Source: Seleniivibrio woodruffii
Lineage (GTDB): Bacteria > Chrysiogenota > Deferribacteres > Deferribacterales > Geovibrionaceae
Assembly (NCBI RefSeq): GCF_029267515.1
Contig: NZ_JAJUIS010000005.1
Coordinates: 124,001-188,000, forward strand
DNA: 64,000 nt
Direction: 5' to 3'
Part shown: positions 1-9,536 of the stretch, piece after piece
Position numbering within the stretch: the first letter of the stretch is position 1
How the letters are laid out: each line of letters opens with the position of its first letter
Notes under the pieces: model-generated
What the model was told of the DNA's origin: nothing
What the model saw: the letters and a program-made list of their open reading frames with translations, nothing else
Database searches by the model: none
Position numbers and translations under genes: made by a program

Positions 1-50
1 GAGGGATCGCGTCTGCTGCCCGACTGGGCAAGCCTCGTTTCGATATTCAT
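1..50 (-). CDS. Partial trans-sulfuration enzyme (PLP-dependent Cys/Met metabolism family), N-terminus only
   Basis: Reading leftwards from ATG at 48-50 gives MNIETRLAQSGSRRDP before the window ends. This resembles the N-terminus of cystathionine gamma-synthase/lyase and O-acetylhomoserine sulfhydrylase proteins (typically M.IET.LAQ.G.R.D). A strong GGGGAGAGG ribosome site lies 9 bases upstream. The start is 25 bases downstream of the cysK stop on the same strand, so the two genes are probably cotranscribed in a sulfur amino-acid operon. Only 16 codons are visible, so the exact enzyme cannot be told. Confidence 0.6.
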   Translation of the reverse strand, partial: MNIETRLAQSGSRRDP

Positions 51-75
51 ATAAAAAACCTCTCCCCTGTTGATT

Positions 76-1011
76 TTACGCCGTAGGTTCGCTGAAAAGA
101 ACTGTTGAAAGGTATCTCTCTCCGGTGTCGGGCAGGATAACCACTATCAGCTTGCCTTTGTTTTCGGGTCTTTTTGAAATTTCGTATGCAGCATGGAATG
201 CCGCGCCGGATGATATACCAACCAGAAGCCCGTCCTCTTTTGCCAGTTTGCGTGCGGCTGCCAGTGCTTCCTCGCTCTGCACCTGATAAATTTCAGATAT
301 CACGTTTCTGTCCAGCACACCGGGAACAAATCCGGCACCGATACCCTGAATTTTGTGGGGACCGGGGTTTCCGCCGGAAAGTACGGGTGATTCCACAGGT
401 TCAACGGCGATAACCTGAAGCTCCGGTCTGCGCTCTTTAAGCACCTGACCGATACCTGTGATGGTTCCGCCTGTGCCCACGCCGCCCACAACTATGTCAA
501 CCTTACCGTCGGTATCTCTCCAAATCTCTTCCGCCGTGGTGGCTCTGTGGATTGCGGGGTTTGCAAGGTTGTTGAACTGCTGGGGAACGAACGAATTGGG
601 TGTTTCCGCAGCAAGCTCCTCCGCCTTTTGCACTGCACCTTTCATACCGAGCGCGCCGGGGGTGAGAACTATCTCAGCGCCGTATGCTTTCAGCAGTGAA
701 CGGCGTTCGACGCTCATGGTTTCGGGCATTGTCAGGATAAGTCTGTAGCCGCGTGCGGCAGAAACCAGCGCCAGCGCGATACCCGTATTTCCGCTGGTGG
801 GTTCAATGATAACCGTGTCCTTGGTGATAAGTCCTTTCTTCTCTGCGTCTTCAATCATCGCGAATCCGATACGGTCTTTAACGCTTCCGCCGGGGTTGAA
901 TGATTCCACCTTAGCAACAATCTCTGCTCCCGCACCCTCTGCTGCTCTGTTGATTTTAAGCAGCGGTGTGTTTCCTATAAGGTCTGTCAGTGTGTTTGCT
1001 ATCCTTGCCAT
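76..1011 (-). CDS. cysK: Cysteine synthase A (O-acetylserine sulfhydrylase)
   Basis: 311-residue cytosolic PLP enzyme making cysteine from O-acetylserine and sulfide. The family signature is clear: IGNTPL at 12-17, [11 protein letters not shown] with the PLP lysine at K45, EPTSGNTGI for the substrate loop, GTGGTITG for the phosphate site and GISSGAA near the C-terminus. The start was placed at ATG 1009-1011 because GAGGAGAGG lies 5 bases upstream; an in-frame ATG 24 bases further up has no such site. A near-consensus promoter lies at 1065-1093. The next gene downstream begins a trans-sulfuration enzyme. CysM-type sulfhydrylase is the only real alternative. Confidence 0.95.
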   Translation of the reverse strand: MARIANTLTDLIGNTPLLKINRAAEGAGAEIVAKVESFNPGGSVKDRIGFAMIEDAEKKGLITKDTVIIEPTSGNTGIALALVSAARGYRLILTMPETMSVERRSLLKAYGAEIVLTPGALGMKGAVQKAEELAAETPNSFVPQQFNNLANPAIHRATTAEEIWRDTDGKVDIVVGGVGTGGTITGIGQVLKERRPELQVIAVEPVESPVLSGGNPGPHKIQGIGAGFVPGVLDRNVISEIYQVQSEEALAAARKLAKEDGLLVGISSGAAFHAAYEISKRPENKGKLIVVILPDTGERYLSTVLFSEPTA

Positions 1012-1064
1012 AATATCCTCTCCTCTATTTATCATATTACCTATCGATTTACTAGATTAATTGG

Positions 1065-1093
1065 ATAATATTACCGCGAAGGGCGTATGTCAA
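1065..1093 (-). promoter_or_regulatory. Sigma-70 promoter of cysK
   Basis: On the minus strand TTGACA (1088-1093) is followed after exactly 17 bases by TATTAT (1065-1070), close to the ideal housekeeping promoter. It lies about 55 bases upstream of the cysK start. The A+T-rich stretch between the -10 and the start codon could hold a regulator site, but no clear palindrome is seen. Confidence 0.75.
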
Positions 1094-1108
1094 CAGGATA
1101 TTTTAATG

Positions 1109-1140
1109 AAAAAGCCCCTTCTGCGGATGCAAAAGGGGCA
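1109..1140 (-). terminator. Rho-independent terminator after cusA
   Basis: Inverted repeat GCCCCTT (1114-1120) with AAGGGGC (1133-1139), followed on the minus strand by TTTTT. It sits directly after the cusA stop and separates the copper operon from the cysK promoter. Confidence 0.8.
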
Positions 1141-1146
1141 AATTAT

Positions 1147-4100
1147 TTATACTGTGCGCTTTTTAATTTCCCACTTTTTCCATGAGAAATATAGAGCAGG
1201 TATTATCACAAGGGTGAGTATAGTGGAAGTAACCATACCTCCTATCATTGGAGCGGCTATGCGCTTCATAACGTCCGCGCCGCTTCCAGTTGCCCACATG
1301 ATAGGCACCAGACCAATGATAAGTGTTGCAACGGTCATGACCTTTGGACGCACCCTCTGCACCGCGCCGTAAACCACTGCGGCTTTAAGGTCTTCGTCGT
1401 TGTTCATCTGCCCGCGCGCAGTCCATTCGTCATACGCTTCGTCCAGATAAACTATCATAACAACCCCCGTCTCGGCGGCGACTCCGGCAAGGGCTATCAG
1501 CCCCACCCAGACCGCCACGGACATATTGTACCCCAGAAAATAGAGGTATAAAAATCCGCCCACCAGCGCGAACGGCACCGAAAGCATGACTATTGCCGTT
1601 TTTGTCACCGAACGGAAGTTCAGATACAGCAGCATGAATATCAGTCCAAGCGTAAGGGGTACCGCGAGTTTCAGCTTCTCCTTTACCCTCTGCATGGATT
1701 CGTATTCGCCGCTCCATCTCAGGGTGTAGCCCTGCGGCAGTTTTATCGTTTTGTCCGTCTGTTCCATGGCTCGTTTGACATAGCTTCCCACGTCAACGCC
1801 CTGTTTCAGATCGACATAAACGTATGAAACCAGCATTCCGTTCTCCTCTTTCAGCATGTCGGGACCGGACTTCAGGTATACGTCGGCAACATCGCCAAGC
1901 GGAATGTAGTTTGCCTGTCCGTTCATGCCGCCGACTGGCACCAGAACGTTCTTTATGGACTCAACGTCGTTGCGGAACGCCTTCTTATAGCGCACTGCGA
2001 CGGGGTAACGCTCTCTGCCTTCGACTGTTTTTGTCACGGGCATACCGCCTATAGCTGATTCTATCACCATGTTCACGTCCTCAACGGTGATTCCGTATCT
2101 GGACATTCTGAACATATCCGGCTCTATGTAAAGATAGTAACCGCCGTCAGTCCGCTCGGAATAGACGCTTCGGGTACCGTCCACGTTCATAAGAGAGCTT
2201 TCAAGCTGTTGCCCTATCTTCTGGAGTTCGGCAGGGTCTGCACCGAAAACCTTTATTCCCACAGGTGTTTTGATACCCGTTGAGAGCATGTCGATACGCG
2301 CCTTAATGGGCATGGTCCACGAGTTGACCCATCCTGCGACCTTAACCTTGTCGTTCAGCTCGTCGGTGAGTTTTTCAAATGTCATGCCCTTTCGCCACTG
2401 GTCGTGGGGTTTCAGGGTTATGACAGTTTCCGCCATGGAAAGCCCGGCGGGGTCTGTTGCCGTGGTGGCGTTGCCCGCCTTTCCGAATACGGCATCAACC
2501 TCCGGAACGCTCTTTATCAGTCCGTTCTGCGCCTGCAGGCTTTTCGCCGCCTCAGATGCGGATATCCCCGGCAGAGTTGTGGGCATATAGAATATGGTAC
2601 CCTCGTTCAGCACAGGCATGAACTCCGAACCGAGTTTTCTTACCACGGGATAGGTTGCGACCATGGAAATAACAGCCAGCGCCATCACAAGATACCTGTA
2701 TTTAAGCGCGAACTGAACGAACGGGTTATACAGGAAAACCAGTGCCTTTGTTATGGGGTTGTCCTGTTCGTGGCGTATCTTTCCTTTTATGAATATCACC
2801 ATCAGCGCCGGAACAAGCGTAACCGACAGGATGGATGCAAACATCATTGAAAAGGTCTTGGTGTAGGCAAGCGGCTTGAACAGCCTGCCCTCCTGCGCCT
2901 CCAGAGCGAAGACGGGAAGGAACGAAACCGTTATTATCAGCAGCGAGAAAAAGAGCGGCTTGCCCACCTTCTGCGCGGCGGCGATTATAACCTCTTTCCT
3001 GTCCGCGTCGGGATTATGTTCAAGCTGCTTGTGGGCGTTCTCCACCATAACTATTGCCGCGTCGACCATAGCTCCGATGGCGATTGCTATACCGCCCAGC
3101 GACATTATGTTGGACGTAATTCCCAGCCAGCGGAACATTATGAAAGACATCACTATTGCCACAGGCAGAGTGAGTATCGCCACCAGTGCCGAGCGGAAGT
3201 GGAACAGGAACACTATACACACAAGGCTGACGATGATAATTTCCTCTATCAGCTTGTCGCGCAGGGTCTTTATTGAATCGACAATCAGGGTTGAGCGGTC
3301 GTATACGGGGACTATCTCAACGCCTTCCGGCAGTGACGGTTTCAGTGCCTCTATCTTCTCTTTGACGTTGTTTATGACATTCAGGGCGTTTTCCCCGTAG
3401 CGCATGACCACCACGCCGCCCACAGCTTCACCTTCGCCGTTGAAATCCGCTATACCTCTGCGCATTGCGGGTCCTGTTTCAACGGACGCAACGTCGCTCA
3501 CCAGCACAGGAACGCCCATTCCGTCGTTCTTTATTACTATGTTGCCGATATCGTCCGGATTTTTAATATAACCGATGCCCTTCACCATAAAATCCCGTCC
3601 GGAAAGCTCAACGGAGCGTCCGCCGGTGTCGCGGTTGCTGTCGCGCACCGCATCAACTATCCGGTTCAGGCTTATGCCGTACCCCCGCAGTTTGTCGGGG
3701 TCTATGTTTATCTGATACTCTTTCACCTGCCCGCCGACGGATGCTAACTCCGCAACACCCTTAACCTCTTCCAGAGCGTATTTCAGGTACCAGTCCTGAT
3801 ATGAACGCAGTTCGCTGAGGTCGTGTCTGCCGGATTTGTCCACCAGCGCATACTGGTATATCCAGCCCACACCCGTTGCATCGGGTCCCAGAGCAGGATT
3901 GACGTCCGGCGGCAGTTTCCCGCTTATCTTGCTTATGTTCTCCAGAACCCTGCTGCGCGCCCAGTAAATATCCGTTCCGTCGTCGAAGATCGCATAGACG
4001 TAGGAGAACCCGAAGAACGAGTATCCGCGCACCACCTTAACCTTTGGAGCGGCAAGGAGACTGCTTACTATAGGGTATGTTATCTGGTCTTCAACAAGGT

Positions 4101-4275
4101 CGGGGGAGCGCCCCGACCACTCTGTAAAGACTATGACCTGAACGTCGCTGAGATCGGGTATCGCATCCAGAGGGGTCTTTTTCGCAGACCACAACCCAGC
4201 ACCCACCGCCGCCAGAATGAACAGTATCACCAGAAACTTGTTTCTGGCGGAAAAACCGATAAGTTTCTCAATCAT
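1147..4275 (-). CDS. cusA: Copper/silver efflux RND transporter, inner-membrane subunit
   Basis: 1042-residue heavy-metal RND pump (HME family) driving metal export by proton influx. Visible are the N-terminal helix, paired periplasmic domains, the helix-4 relay GAMVDAAIVMVEN and the twelve-helix layout. The three methionines known for Cu(I)/Ag(I) binding in E. coli CusA have counterparts here in FYMPTTLPG, GLSMAET and RIDMLSTGIK. This argues for copper/silver rather than zinc/cobalt (CzcA). The start chosen is ATG 4273-4275, which shares one base with the cusB stop (TGATG), giving translational coupling; GTG directly upstream is possible. It is the last gene of the operon and is followed by a terminator. 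Confidence 0.93.
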   Translation of the reverse strand: MIEKLIGFSARNKFLVILFILAAVGAGLWSAKKTPLDAIPDLSDVQVIVFTEWSGRSPDLVEDQITYPIVSSLLAAPKVKVVRGYSFFGFSYVYAIFDDGTDIYWARSRVLENISKISGKLPPDVNPALGPDATGVGWIYQYALVDKSGRHDLSELRSYQDWYLKYALEEVKGVAELASVGGQVKEYQINIDPDKLRGYGISLNRIVDAVRDSNRDTGGRSVELSGRDFMVKGIGYIKNPDDIGNIVIKNDGMGVPVLVSDVASVETGPAMRRGIADFNGEGEAVGGVVVMRYGENALNVINNVKEKIEALKPSLPEGVEIVPVYDRSTLIVDSIKTLRDKLIEEIIIVSLVCIVFLFHFRSALVAILTLPVAIVMSFIMFRWLGITSNIMSLGGIAIAIGAMVDAAIVMVENAHKQLEHNPDADRKEVIIAAAQKVGKPLFFSLLIITVSFLPVFALEAQEGRLFKPLAYTKTFSMMFASILSVTLVPALMVIFIKGKIRHEQDNPITKALVFLYNPFVQFALKYRYLVMALAVISMVATYPVVRKLGSEFMPVLNEGTIFYMPTTLPGISASEAAKSLQAQNGLIKSVPEVDAVFGKAGNATTATDPAGLSMAETVITLKPHDQWRKGMTFEKLTDELNDKVKVAGWVNSWTMPIKARIDMLSTGIKTPVGIKVFGADPAELQKIGQQLESSLMNVDGTRSVYSERTDGGYYLYIEPDMFRMSRYGITVEDVNMVIESAIGGMPVTKTVEGRERYPVAVRYKKAFRNDVESIKNVLVPVGGMNGQANYIPLGDVADVYLKSGPDMLKEENGMLVSYVYVDLKQGVDVGSYVKRAMEQTDKTIKLPQGYTLRWSGEYESMQRVKEKLKLAVPLTLGLIFMLLYLNFRSVTKTAIVMLSVPFALVGGFLYLYFLGYNMSVAVWVGLIALAGVAAETGVVMIVYLDEAYDEWTARGQMNNDEDLKAAVVYGAVQRVRPKVMTVATLIIGLVPIMWATGSGADVMKRIAAPMIGGMVTSTILTLVIIPALYFSWKKWEIKKRTV

Positions 4276-5396
4276 CACTGCACCTTGGCAGGTTTAATAC
4301 CTTTAAGCTGCGCCTCGGAATCTAACAGGAAGTTCGCGCCCCTTGCCACAACGTCGTTGGCTTTCAGACCCCTGCGTATCTCGTAGAAACCGTCGGCTTT
4401 CGCTCCGGTGACTATCACGCGGGGTTCAAATTTTCCTGCACCCTTTGAAACGAAAACTATCTTGCGCCTGCCGTCGTCCATAACCGCATCCTCTTCAACT
4501 TTAAGCACTTTCCCTGACTTAACGCTGAGTACCACGTCGCCGTACATGGCGGGTTTAAGCATGTTTTTGCGGTTATTCACCGGAAAACGGACTTTCAGAG
4601 TTCTGCTGCTGGGGGACATTTCCGGATAGATGTAGTCAGCCCGAATGTCAAACGCAGTATCCGGCTGGTTTGCCGGAGTGAATTTCGCTGTTGCGCCCTG
4701 ACGGATGAATTTCATATCCTCTTCGTAAACGTCAGCTATCACCCACATACGGTCGGTCGATGCAAGCGTAAAGAGTGCCATACCAGGCTGAACCATCATT
4801 CCTGCGGAAACGTTTTTTGCAAGTACGTATCCGTTCGAGGGGCTGTATACGGAAACCGTGCGGCGGGGTTTTCCAGTGCGCTCAAGCTCGCGTATCTGCG
4901 CTTCGCTCATGTCCCAATATTTAAGCCTTGCCCGCGCACCTGCCGCAAGCTGGTTCGCATCGTTTGCAAACACGCCGCTGTATGCGTCCTGCTGCTGTCC
5001 TTTAAGTCCGTTGGCATGGCGCAGAAAAGAGAGATATTCCTCCTGTACTGCAACCATTTCAGGACTGTATACCTCGGCTATCTTCGCGCCTCTGCCCACG
5101 GTTTTTCCCGTATAGTCCAGATACAGCCGTTCAATCCAGCCGCCGAACTTCGTATTTACAGTGAAAGTGGACGTTTCGTCAGTGTTCACGATTCCAGGCA
5201 GCTTTATGGATTTTGTGCTGTCGCCGTATTTCACTTTTGTAAGGCGCACACCCATTTTCTGAAGAATGGCGGGCTTTATCTCAAGGAGCTTCTGCTCGTC
5301 AAAAGCGTCGAACTCGTCCGCAAAAGCGGACAGAGCCAGCGCAAACAGCGCAAAAAGCGTCAGTGCGTATATCTTAATCCCCGATGTTCGTTCCAT
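4275..5396 (-). CDS. cusB: Copper/silver efflux periplasmic adaptor
   Basis: 373-residue membrane fusion protein linking CusA to the outer-membrane channel. It has an N-terminal signal sequence (residues about 8-26, ending SAFA), a barrel-sandwich region with TKFGGWIERLYL and GYVLAKNVSAGMMVQPG, and a helical hairpin between (SPEMVAVQEEYLSF). Met residues are frequent, as expected for a CusB that also handles copper. The gene overlaps cusC by 23 bases at its start and cusA by one base at its stop. A GGGAGGG site precedes the ATG. Confidence 0.9.
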   Translation of the reverse strand: MERTSGIKIYALTLFALFALALSAFADEFDAFDEQKLLEIKPAILQKMGVRLTKVKYGDSTKSIKLPGIVNTDETSTFTVNTKFGGWIERLYLDYTGKTVGRGAKIAEVYSPEMVAVQEEYLSFLRHANGLKGQQQDAYSGVFANDANQLAAGARARLKYWDMSEAQIRELERTGKPRRTVSVYSPSNGYVLAKNVSAGMMVQPGMALFTLASTDRMWVIADVYEEDMKFIRQGATAKFTPANQPDTAFDIRADYIYPEMSPSSRTLKVRFPVNNRKNMLKPAMYGDVVLSVKSGKVLKVEEDAVMDDGRRKIVFVSKGAGKFEPRVIVTGAKADGFYEIRRGLKANDVVARGANFLLDSEAQLKGIKPAKVQ

Positions 5397-6630
5397 AGAG
5401 CTTCCCTCCCGTAAGCACGTTGAGCCTGCTGAGACTCTTTTGTCTCTCGGAATATTTTTCGAGATATTTCATTCTGTATTCGACGGACGTGTTCACAGCG
5501 GCGATAACGTCCGCTGCGGAACCTCTGCCCTGCCTGTATGCGGCGAGCGCCGCGTCTCTCGTCTGGTCAGCTTTGGCTGAAATGCCTGACTGATAGATGT
5601 CCATGATGCGCTTTGAAGCGTCTGAGGATGCAGTAAGCTCCGTTATCATGCTTCTCAGCTCGTGGCGCATGTTGTAATAGGTCGCGTCCGCTTTGAGCTT
5701 CTGCGCTTTCGCCTCGTTTATGGCGGGAAGCTGGCGCGTTTTATAGTAAAGAGGGATGTTAAAACCTATGCTTGCGGAATATACGTCGGACATTGTGTAT
5801 CCGGGTCTTGGTTCATAGCCGAGGCTGACCGTGAAGTCGGGATATTTTTCCAGTTCCTTCATTTTCAGGTTCGCCTCCATGGCACTGACCTCGTTCTTCA
5901 TACTTTTGAGGGTGACGGAGCTTTCCACCGCCATCTGATAAAGGTTCTGCCCGTCGAGGTTAATCTCTTTTTCCGGCAGAAGGGCAAATTCACCGAAATC
6001 GTCGGAATCCATGCCCGTAACATGGGCGAGGGAGCTTTTCAGCATCCGCTCTTTTTCGTTCATCATCTCAAGCGCTTCAATCACCATATATTTTTCGCGC
6101 TGAACCATCAGAACGTCCTTTGAATCCATCATGCCGGAGCTGTATTTCGCCTGTGCGGAACTCTCCGTCATCTGTATCAGCTTCATCTTTGTGTTCAGCA
6201 GTTTTTTCGATTCCTGAACGGTATAAAGGTCGAGGTAGAGTGACATGACGGAATTTACAACCTCCAGCTTTTCTGCGCGTATGCTCTCGCGCAGAGCCTG
6301 AGTTTTATATTTCGCCTCAAGCTGTTTCGCGTCCAGCTTGCCGAAGAACGGGAACATCTGGCTCACCATAACGGTGTATCTGGACATCCCTTCCCTGCCG
6401 ACTGTGTAGTTTGTGCCCTCGTTAACTATGCCGAGGGTGACCATGGGGTCGTTCAGGCTTCCGGCATAGCTTTCGGCTGACTCCGAAGCGCTCACTCCGT
6501 ATTTCAATGATTCCAGCTTTATATTTTTTGAAAGGGCGGTTTCGGTAAGGCTGTTAATATCCGCCGTTTCAGCCTGTGCCACCCCTGCCATAAGAATGAA
6601 AATTGTTAACAGATATGCTTGTATCATCAT
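5374..6630 (-). CDS. Outer-membrane efflux channel of the TolC/CusC family
   Basis: 418 residues with a cleavable signal peptide (ends AQA at about residue 20), then long coiled-coil helices typical of the two-repeat TolC fold (NSVMSLYLDLYTVQE; AAYRQGRGSAADVIAA). No lipobox is seen, unlike E. coli CusC, so it is a non-lipidated member. GGAGG lies 6 bases before the ATG at 6630. It is the second gene of the copper operon and overlaps cusB. Confidence 0.88.
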   Translation of the reverse strand: MMIQAYLLTIFILMAGVAQAETADINSLTETALSKNIKLESLKYGVSASESAESYAGSLNDPMVTLGIVNEGTNYTVGREGMSRYTVMVSQMFPFFGKLDAKQLEAKYKTQALRESIRAEKLEVVNSVMSLYLDLYTVQESKKLLNTKMKLIQMTESSAQAKYSSGMMDSKDVLMVQREKYMVIEALEMMNEKERMLKSSLAHVTGMDSDDFGEFALLPEKEINLDGQNLYQMAVESSVTLKSMKNEVSAMEANLKMKELEKYPDFTVSLGYEPRPGYTMSDVYSASIGFNIPLYYKTRQLPAINEAKAQKLKADATYYNMRHELRSMITELTASSDASKRIMDIYQSGISAKADQTRDAALAAYRQGRGSAADVIAAVNTSVEYRMKYLEKYSERQKSLSRLNVLTGGKLYGTNIGD

Positions 6631-6682
6631 GTTTTCCTCCGCGGAAAAAAAGGGGAGACAAAACCTCCCCCGCTATACGTAA

Positions 6683-7075
6683 CTATCTTGCGTCGACGGA
6701 ATAAGAGGTCTGCTGAACCTCTTTTGAACCGGGCAGAATAAATTTCACATCAACGTTCCACGGACCTGACATGCCAAGATCCAACACTGCGGAATAAACG
6801 CCGCCCTTACCTCCCGCTATCACCTTGTAGTCCATTGCAGGCATACCGGACATTGCGGGCATGGAGTAGTAAACGGCTACCTTAGCGCCCTCAACAGCTT
6901 TCGCGCCGTCTTTGATGGTGATATTCACCTTGTTCTTGCCTGTTGTGGCAGGATTTTTGTCGAAAACTGAAACAACAGTGTAGTTTCCTGTTTTCTTAGT
7001 GATGCTGAGGGGTGCCGCGAAAGCAAACGCCGCAACGCAAAGGATAAGGGACAGTGTCATAACGATCTTTTTCAT
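6683..7075 (-). CDS. Secreted YtkA/FixH-like protein with a Met-rich motif, first gene of the copper operon
   Basis: 130 residues: signal peptide (MKKIVMTLSLIL to AFA), then one beta-sandwich domain like YtkA/FixH with phrases such as VNITIKDGAKAVEGAKV and MSGPWNVDVKF. The motif YYSMPAMSGMPAMDY has four Met in eleven residues, which suggests Cu(I)/Ag(I) binding. It could fill the role of CusF (periplasmic copper donor), which is absent here; that role is inference. GGAGGAGA stands before the ATG at 7073-7075. Its stop is 52 bases upstream of the channel gene, so it leads the operon. Confidence 0.75.
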   Translation of the reverse strand: MKKIVMTLSLILCVAAFAFAAPLSITKKTGNYTVVSVFDKNPATTGKNKVNITIKDGAKAVEGAKVAVYYSMPAMSGMPAMDYKVIAGGKGGVYSAVLDLGMSGPWNVDVKFILPGSKEVQQTSYSVDAR

Positions 7076-7302
7076 TAGATCTCCTCCTGAAATGAATTCT
7101 CCCGGAACATTAACATTAAACATGCCAAGCTGTTACGGGATGCAGCAAAGACAGCAAAAAGATTTAAGTATTAAAGATTTAACAGAAAAGCAGGAATATA
7201 ATAAAGGGGTTACAGGGAGTGCTTAGATGCTGACTATTCTCCATAGGGGAACGTGCCGATGTATAATTTTCGACACCGGTTTCAGAGCAGCAGCCAAAAA
7301 AA

Positions 7303-8379
7303 TTAAAAAGAAGTGATTATGCGTCCGCGACCGAGCACCCTTTCACCGTCGAAAAGCACCACCGCCTGACCGGGAGCTATTGCTGAAACAGGTTCGGTAA
7401 AGTCCACCCTGCCCCTGCCATCGCCGAGATAAGTATATGAAGCGTCAACAGGTCTCTGTCTGTAGCGCACCTGTGCCTGACACCTGACGCTTTCGCCGAC
7501 AGGATATTCGTAAACAGTGACCATCCCATCCGCCGTCAGACCGCTTTCAAAAAGTGCCGCACTGTCGTCTGTGACCGTCACTGTGTTTCCGCTGATAGCC
7601 TTAACCCAATAGGTCTTGTGGGTGTTCAGATTAAGCCCGCGCCGCTGACCCACGGTGAATCTGTGGATGCCCTCATGGGGCGCAATCTTTGCACCTTTGC
7701 CGTCCACCACATCCCCTTTCAGAGCAGTTCCGCCGAACCTGTGGCGCAGCATCTCCGAAAAACTGCCATATGCACCAACAAGGCACGCATCCTGACTGTC
7801 TGGGGTTTCCGCGCTTGGGATATCATGAATACGGGCGTACTCCCGCACCTGCGGCTTGGTCATTTCGCCAAGCGGAAACAGTACCCTTCTGAGCTGTTCG
7901 CGGGAGAGTCCCGCAAGAAAATATGACTGGTCTTTATTGGCATCCAGACCGCGCATAAGGCATGTCACGCCGTTTTCATCCGTAAAAGTGCGCGAATAGT
8001 GCCCCGTGGCGATAAAGTCCGCGTCCAGTTCGTCGGCAAACTTCATCAGCAGCCCGAACTTGACCTTTTCGTTGCAGTTCAGGCACGGGCTTGGAGTTCT
8101 GCCCTGTGAATATTCGTCCCACGCTGGTCTGAGTATCATCTCCTCAAAATCCTTAACGCAGTCATAGACGTAGTGGCGTATACCCAGCTTCGCGCAGGCG
8201 GCGGATGCTTTCAGTATGCCGTCAACTCCGCAGCAGGAGGGGCTTTCCTCCGTGTCGGAACATTCGCGCAGTTTCATGGTCACGCCTATCATTTCGTATC
8301 CCTGCTCTGCCAGCATATAAGTCACGGCGGAAGAATCCACCCCGCCGCTCATAGCGGCTATAACACGTTTATTTTGCAA
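7303..8379 (-). CDS. mnmA: tRNA-specific 2-thiouridylase MnmA
   Basis: 358-residue PP-loop enzyme placing sulfur on U34 of tRNA Lys/Glu/Gln. The ATP-binding SGGVDSS is at 11-17. The sulfur-handling cysteines align with the E. coli numbering: C102 (in PCLNCNEKVKF) and C199 (in SQDACLVG). Residue 99 is Cys where E. coli has Asp, so this is a CxxC+C enzyme, a subtype linked to a [4Fe-4S] cluster; an extra Cys pair is at 49-50. The start overlaps the cysteine desulfurase stop by 11 bases, so donor and acceptor are made together. Confidence 0.95.
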   Translation of the reverse strand: MQNKRVIAAMSGGVDSSAVTYMLAEQGYEMIGVTMKLRECSDTEESPSCCGVDGILKASAACAKLGIRHYVYDCVKDFEEMILRPAWDEYSQGRTPSPCLNCNEKVKFGLLMKFADELDADFIATGHYSRTFTDENGVTCLMRGLDANKDQSYFLAGLSREQLRRVLFPLGEMTKPQVREYARIHDIPSAETPDSQDACLVGAYGSFSEMLRHRFGGTALKGDVVDGKGAKIAPHEGIHRFTVGQRRGLNLNTHKTYWVKAISGNTVTVTDDSAALFESGLTADGMVTVYEYPVGESVRCQAQVRYRQRPVDASYTYLGDGRGRVDFTEPVSAIAPGQAVVLFDGERVLGRGRIITSF

Positions 8380-9493
8380 GTCTTTTCCTCATACGACCGA
8401 CGACATCACCTATTTTAGCCACAGCCTGAAATATCTCCTCTTCGGTGTTGTATCTGCTGAACGAAAAGCGCACGGAGGAGCGCGCCTCCGCAGAGGACAT
8501 GCACATGGCTGTAAGAACGTGAGAAGCCTCTTTTTTGGCGGCACTGCAAGCGGCACCTGTTGAGGCGGCTATATTTTCAAGGTCGAGATTTATAACGATT
8601 GCCTGATTTTCAAGCCCTTTAAAACCTATATTTGACGTGTTAGGCACGCGAAGAGCATCTTTACCGTTGACGAAGGAATCCGGTACGGAAGCCAGAATCA
8701 TCTCCTCGAACATGTCCCGCAGTCTGCTGTCGCAGAGGTACTGACCGGCAAGCTCGCAAGCCTTTCCCAGCCCTGCTATGGCAAGAATGTTCTCCGTTCC
8801 CGGACGCATGGCATGTTCCTGTGTTCCGCCGAGATGGACAGGGGATACCTTCACGCCGCCGCGGATGTACAGAGCGCCTATCCCTTTGGGTCCGTGGAAC
8901 TTATGGGCGGAGATGCTGAGCATGTCCACACCCAGCTCGTCAACGTTCAGCGGGATCTTTCCGGCAGCCTGAACAGCGTCTGTATGCACGATAAGTCCCT
9001 GTTCCTTTGCAACGGCGGCAAGCTCCTTTATCGGCTGGATAACGCCTGTTTCGTTGTTAGCCGTCATTATGGTAAGAAGACCTTTATTTATGCTGCGAAC
9101 GGCACCCATGGCGTCTTTTGCGTTTATGCGTCCATCGCCGTCCGGCAGAAGTTTTATTACGGTACGCCCGTTCTCCTCAAGCCTGCACACAGGCTTCAGA
9201 ACCGCTGAATGTTCTATTGCGGTGGTAATAAACGCGCCTTCAGGCTCGGAAAGTGCATAGCCTGTGACGGCTATATTGTCCGCCTCCGTTCCGCTTCCGG
9301 TAAAAACAATCTCCTCCGGACGAGCACAGATGAAGTCTGCCACCCGTCTTCTTGCAGTCTCTATAACCTGTCTGGATCTCTGCCCCTCGATGTGGAGGCT
9401 GGAAGGGTTGCCGAATATGTCGAAACAGGACGCCATTTCGTCCTTAACCTCTTTTGCCAGAGGCGTTGTTGCGTTGTTGTCGAAATAGATCAT
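8369..9493 (-). CDS. iscS: Cysteine desulfurase (IscS/NifS family)
   Basis: 374-residue PLP enzyme releasing sulfur from cysteine as a persulfide for tRNA thiolation and Fe-S clusters. It starts with MIYFDNNATTPL, has the PLP lysine in SAHKFHGPKG, a TAIEHSAV substrate loop and the persulfide cysteine in STGAACSAAKKEASHVL. ATG 9491-9493 is chosen because the domain begins there; the 24 upstream codons are not family-like. Nearest functional partner is mnmA, overlapped by 11 bases. No iscU or iscA is present in the window. It could equally be called NifS; the family does not separate by sequence alone. Confidence 0.92.
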   Translation of the reverse strand: MIYFDNNATTPLAKEVKDEMASCFDIFGNPSSLHIEGQRSRQVIETARRRVADFICARPEEIVFTGSGTEADNIAVTGYALSEPEGAFITTAIEHSAVLKPVCRLEENGRTVIKLLPDGDGRINAKDAMGAVRSINKGLLTIMTANNETGVIQPIKELAAVAKEQGLIVHTDAVQAAGKIPLNVDELGVDMLSISAHKFHGPKGIGALYIRGGVKVSPVHLGGTQEHAMRPGTENILAIAGLGKACELAGQYLCDSRLRDMFEEMILASVPDSFVNGKDALRVPNTSNIGFKGLENQAIVINLDLENIAASTGAACSAAKKEASHVLTAMCMSSAEARSSVRFSFSRYNTEEEIFQAVAKIGDVVGRMRKRLAK

Positions 9494-9536
9494 AAGATCA
9501 CCAATAAAAATATCAGAATTTTGATAGCATTTATAG

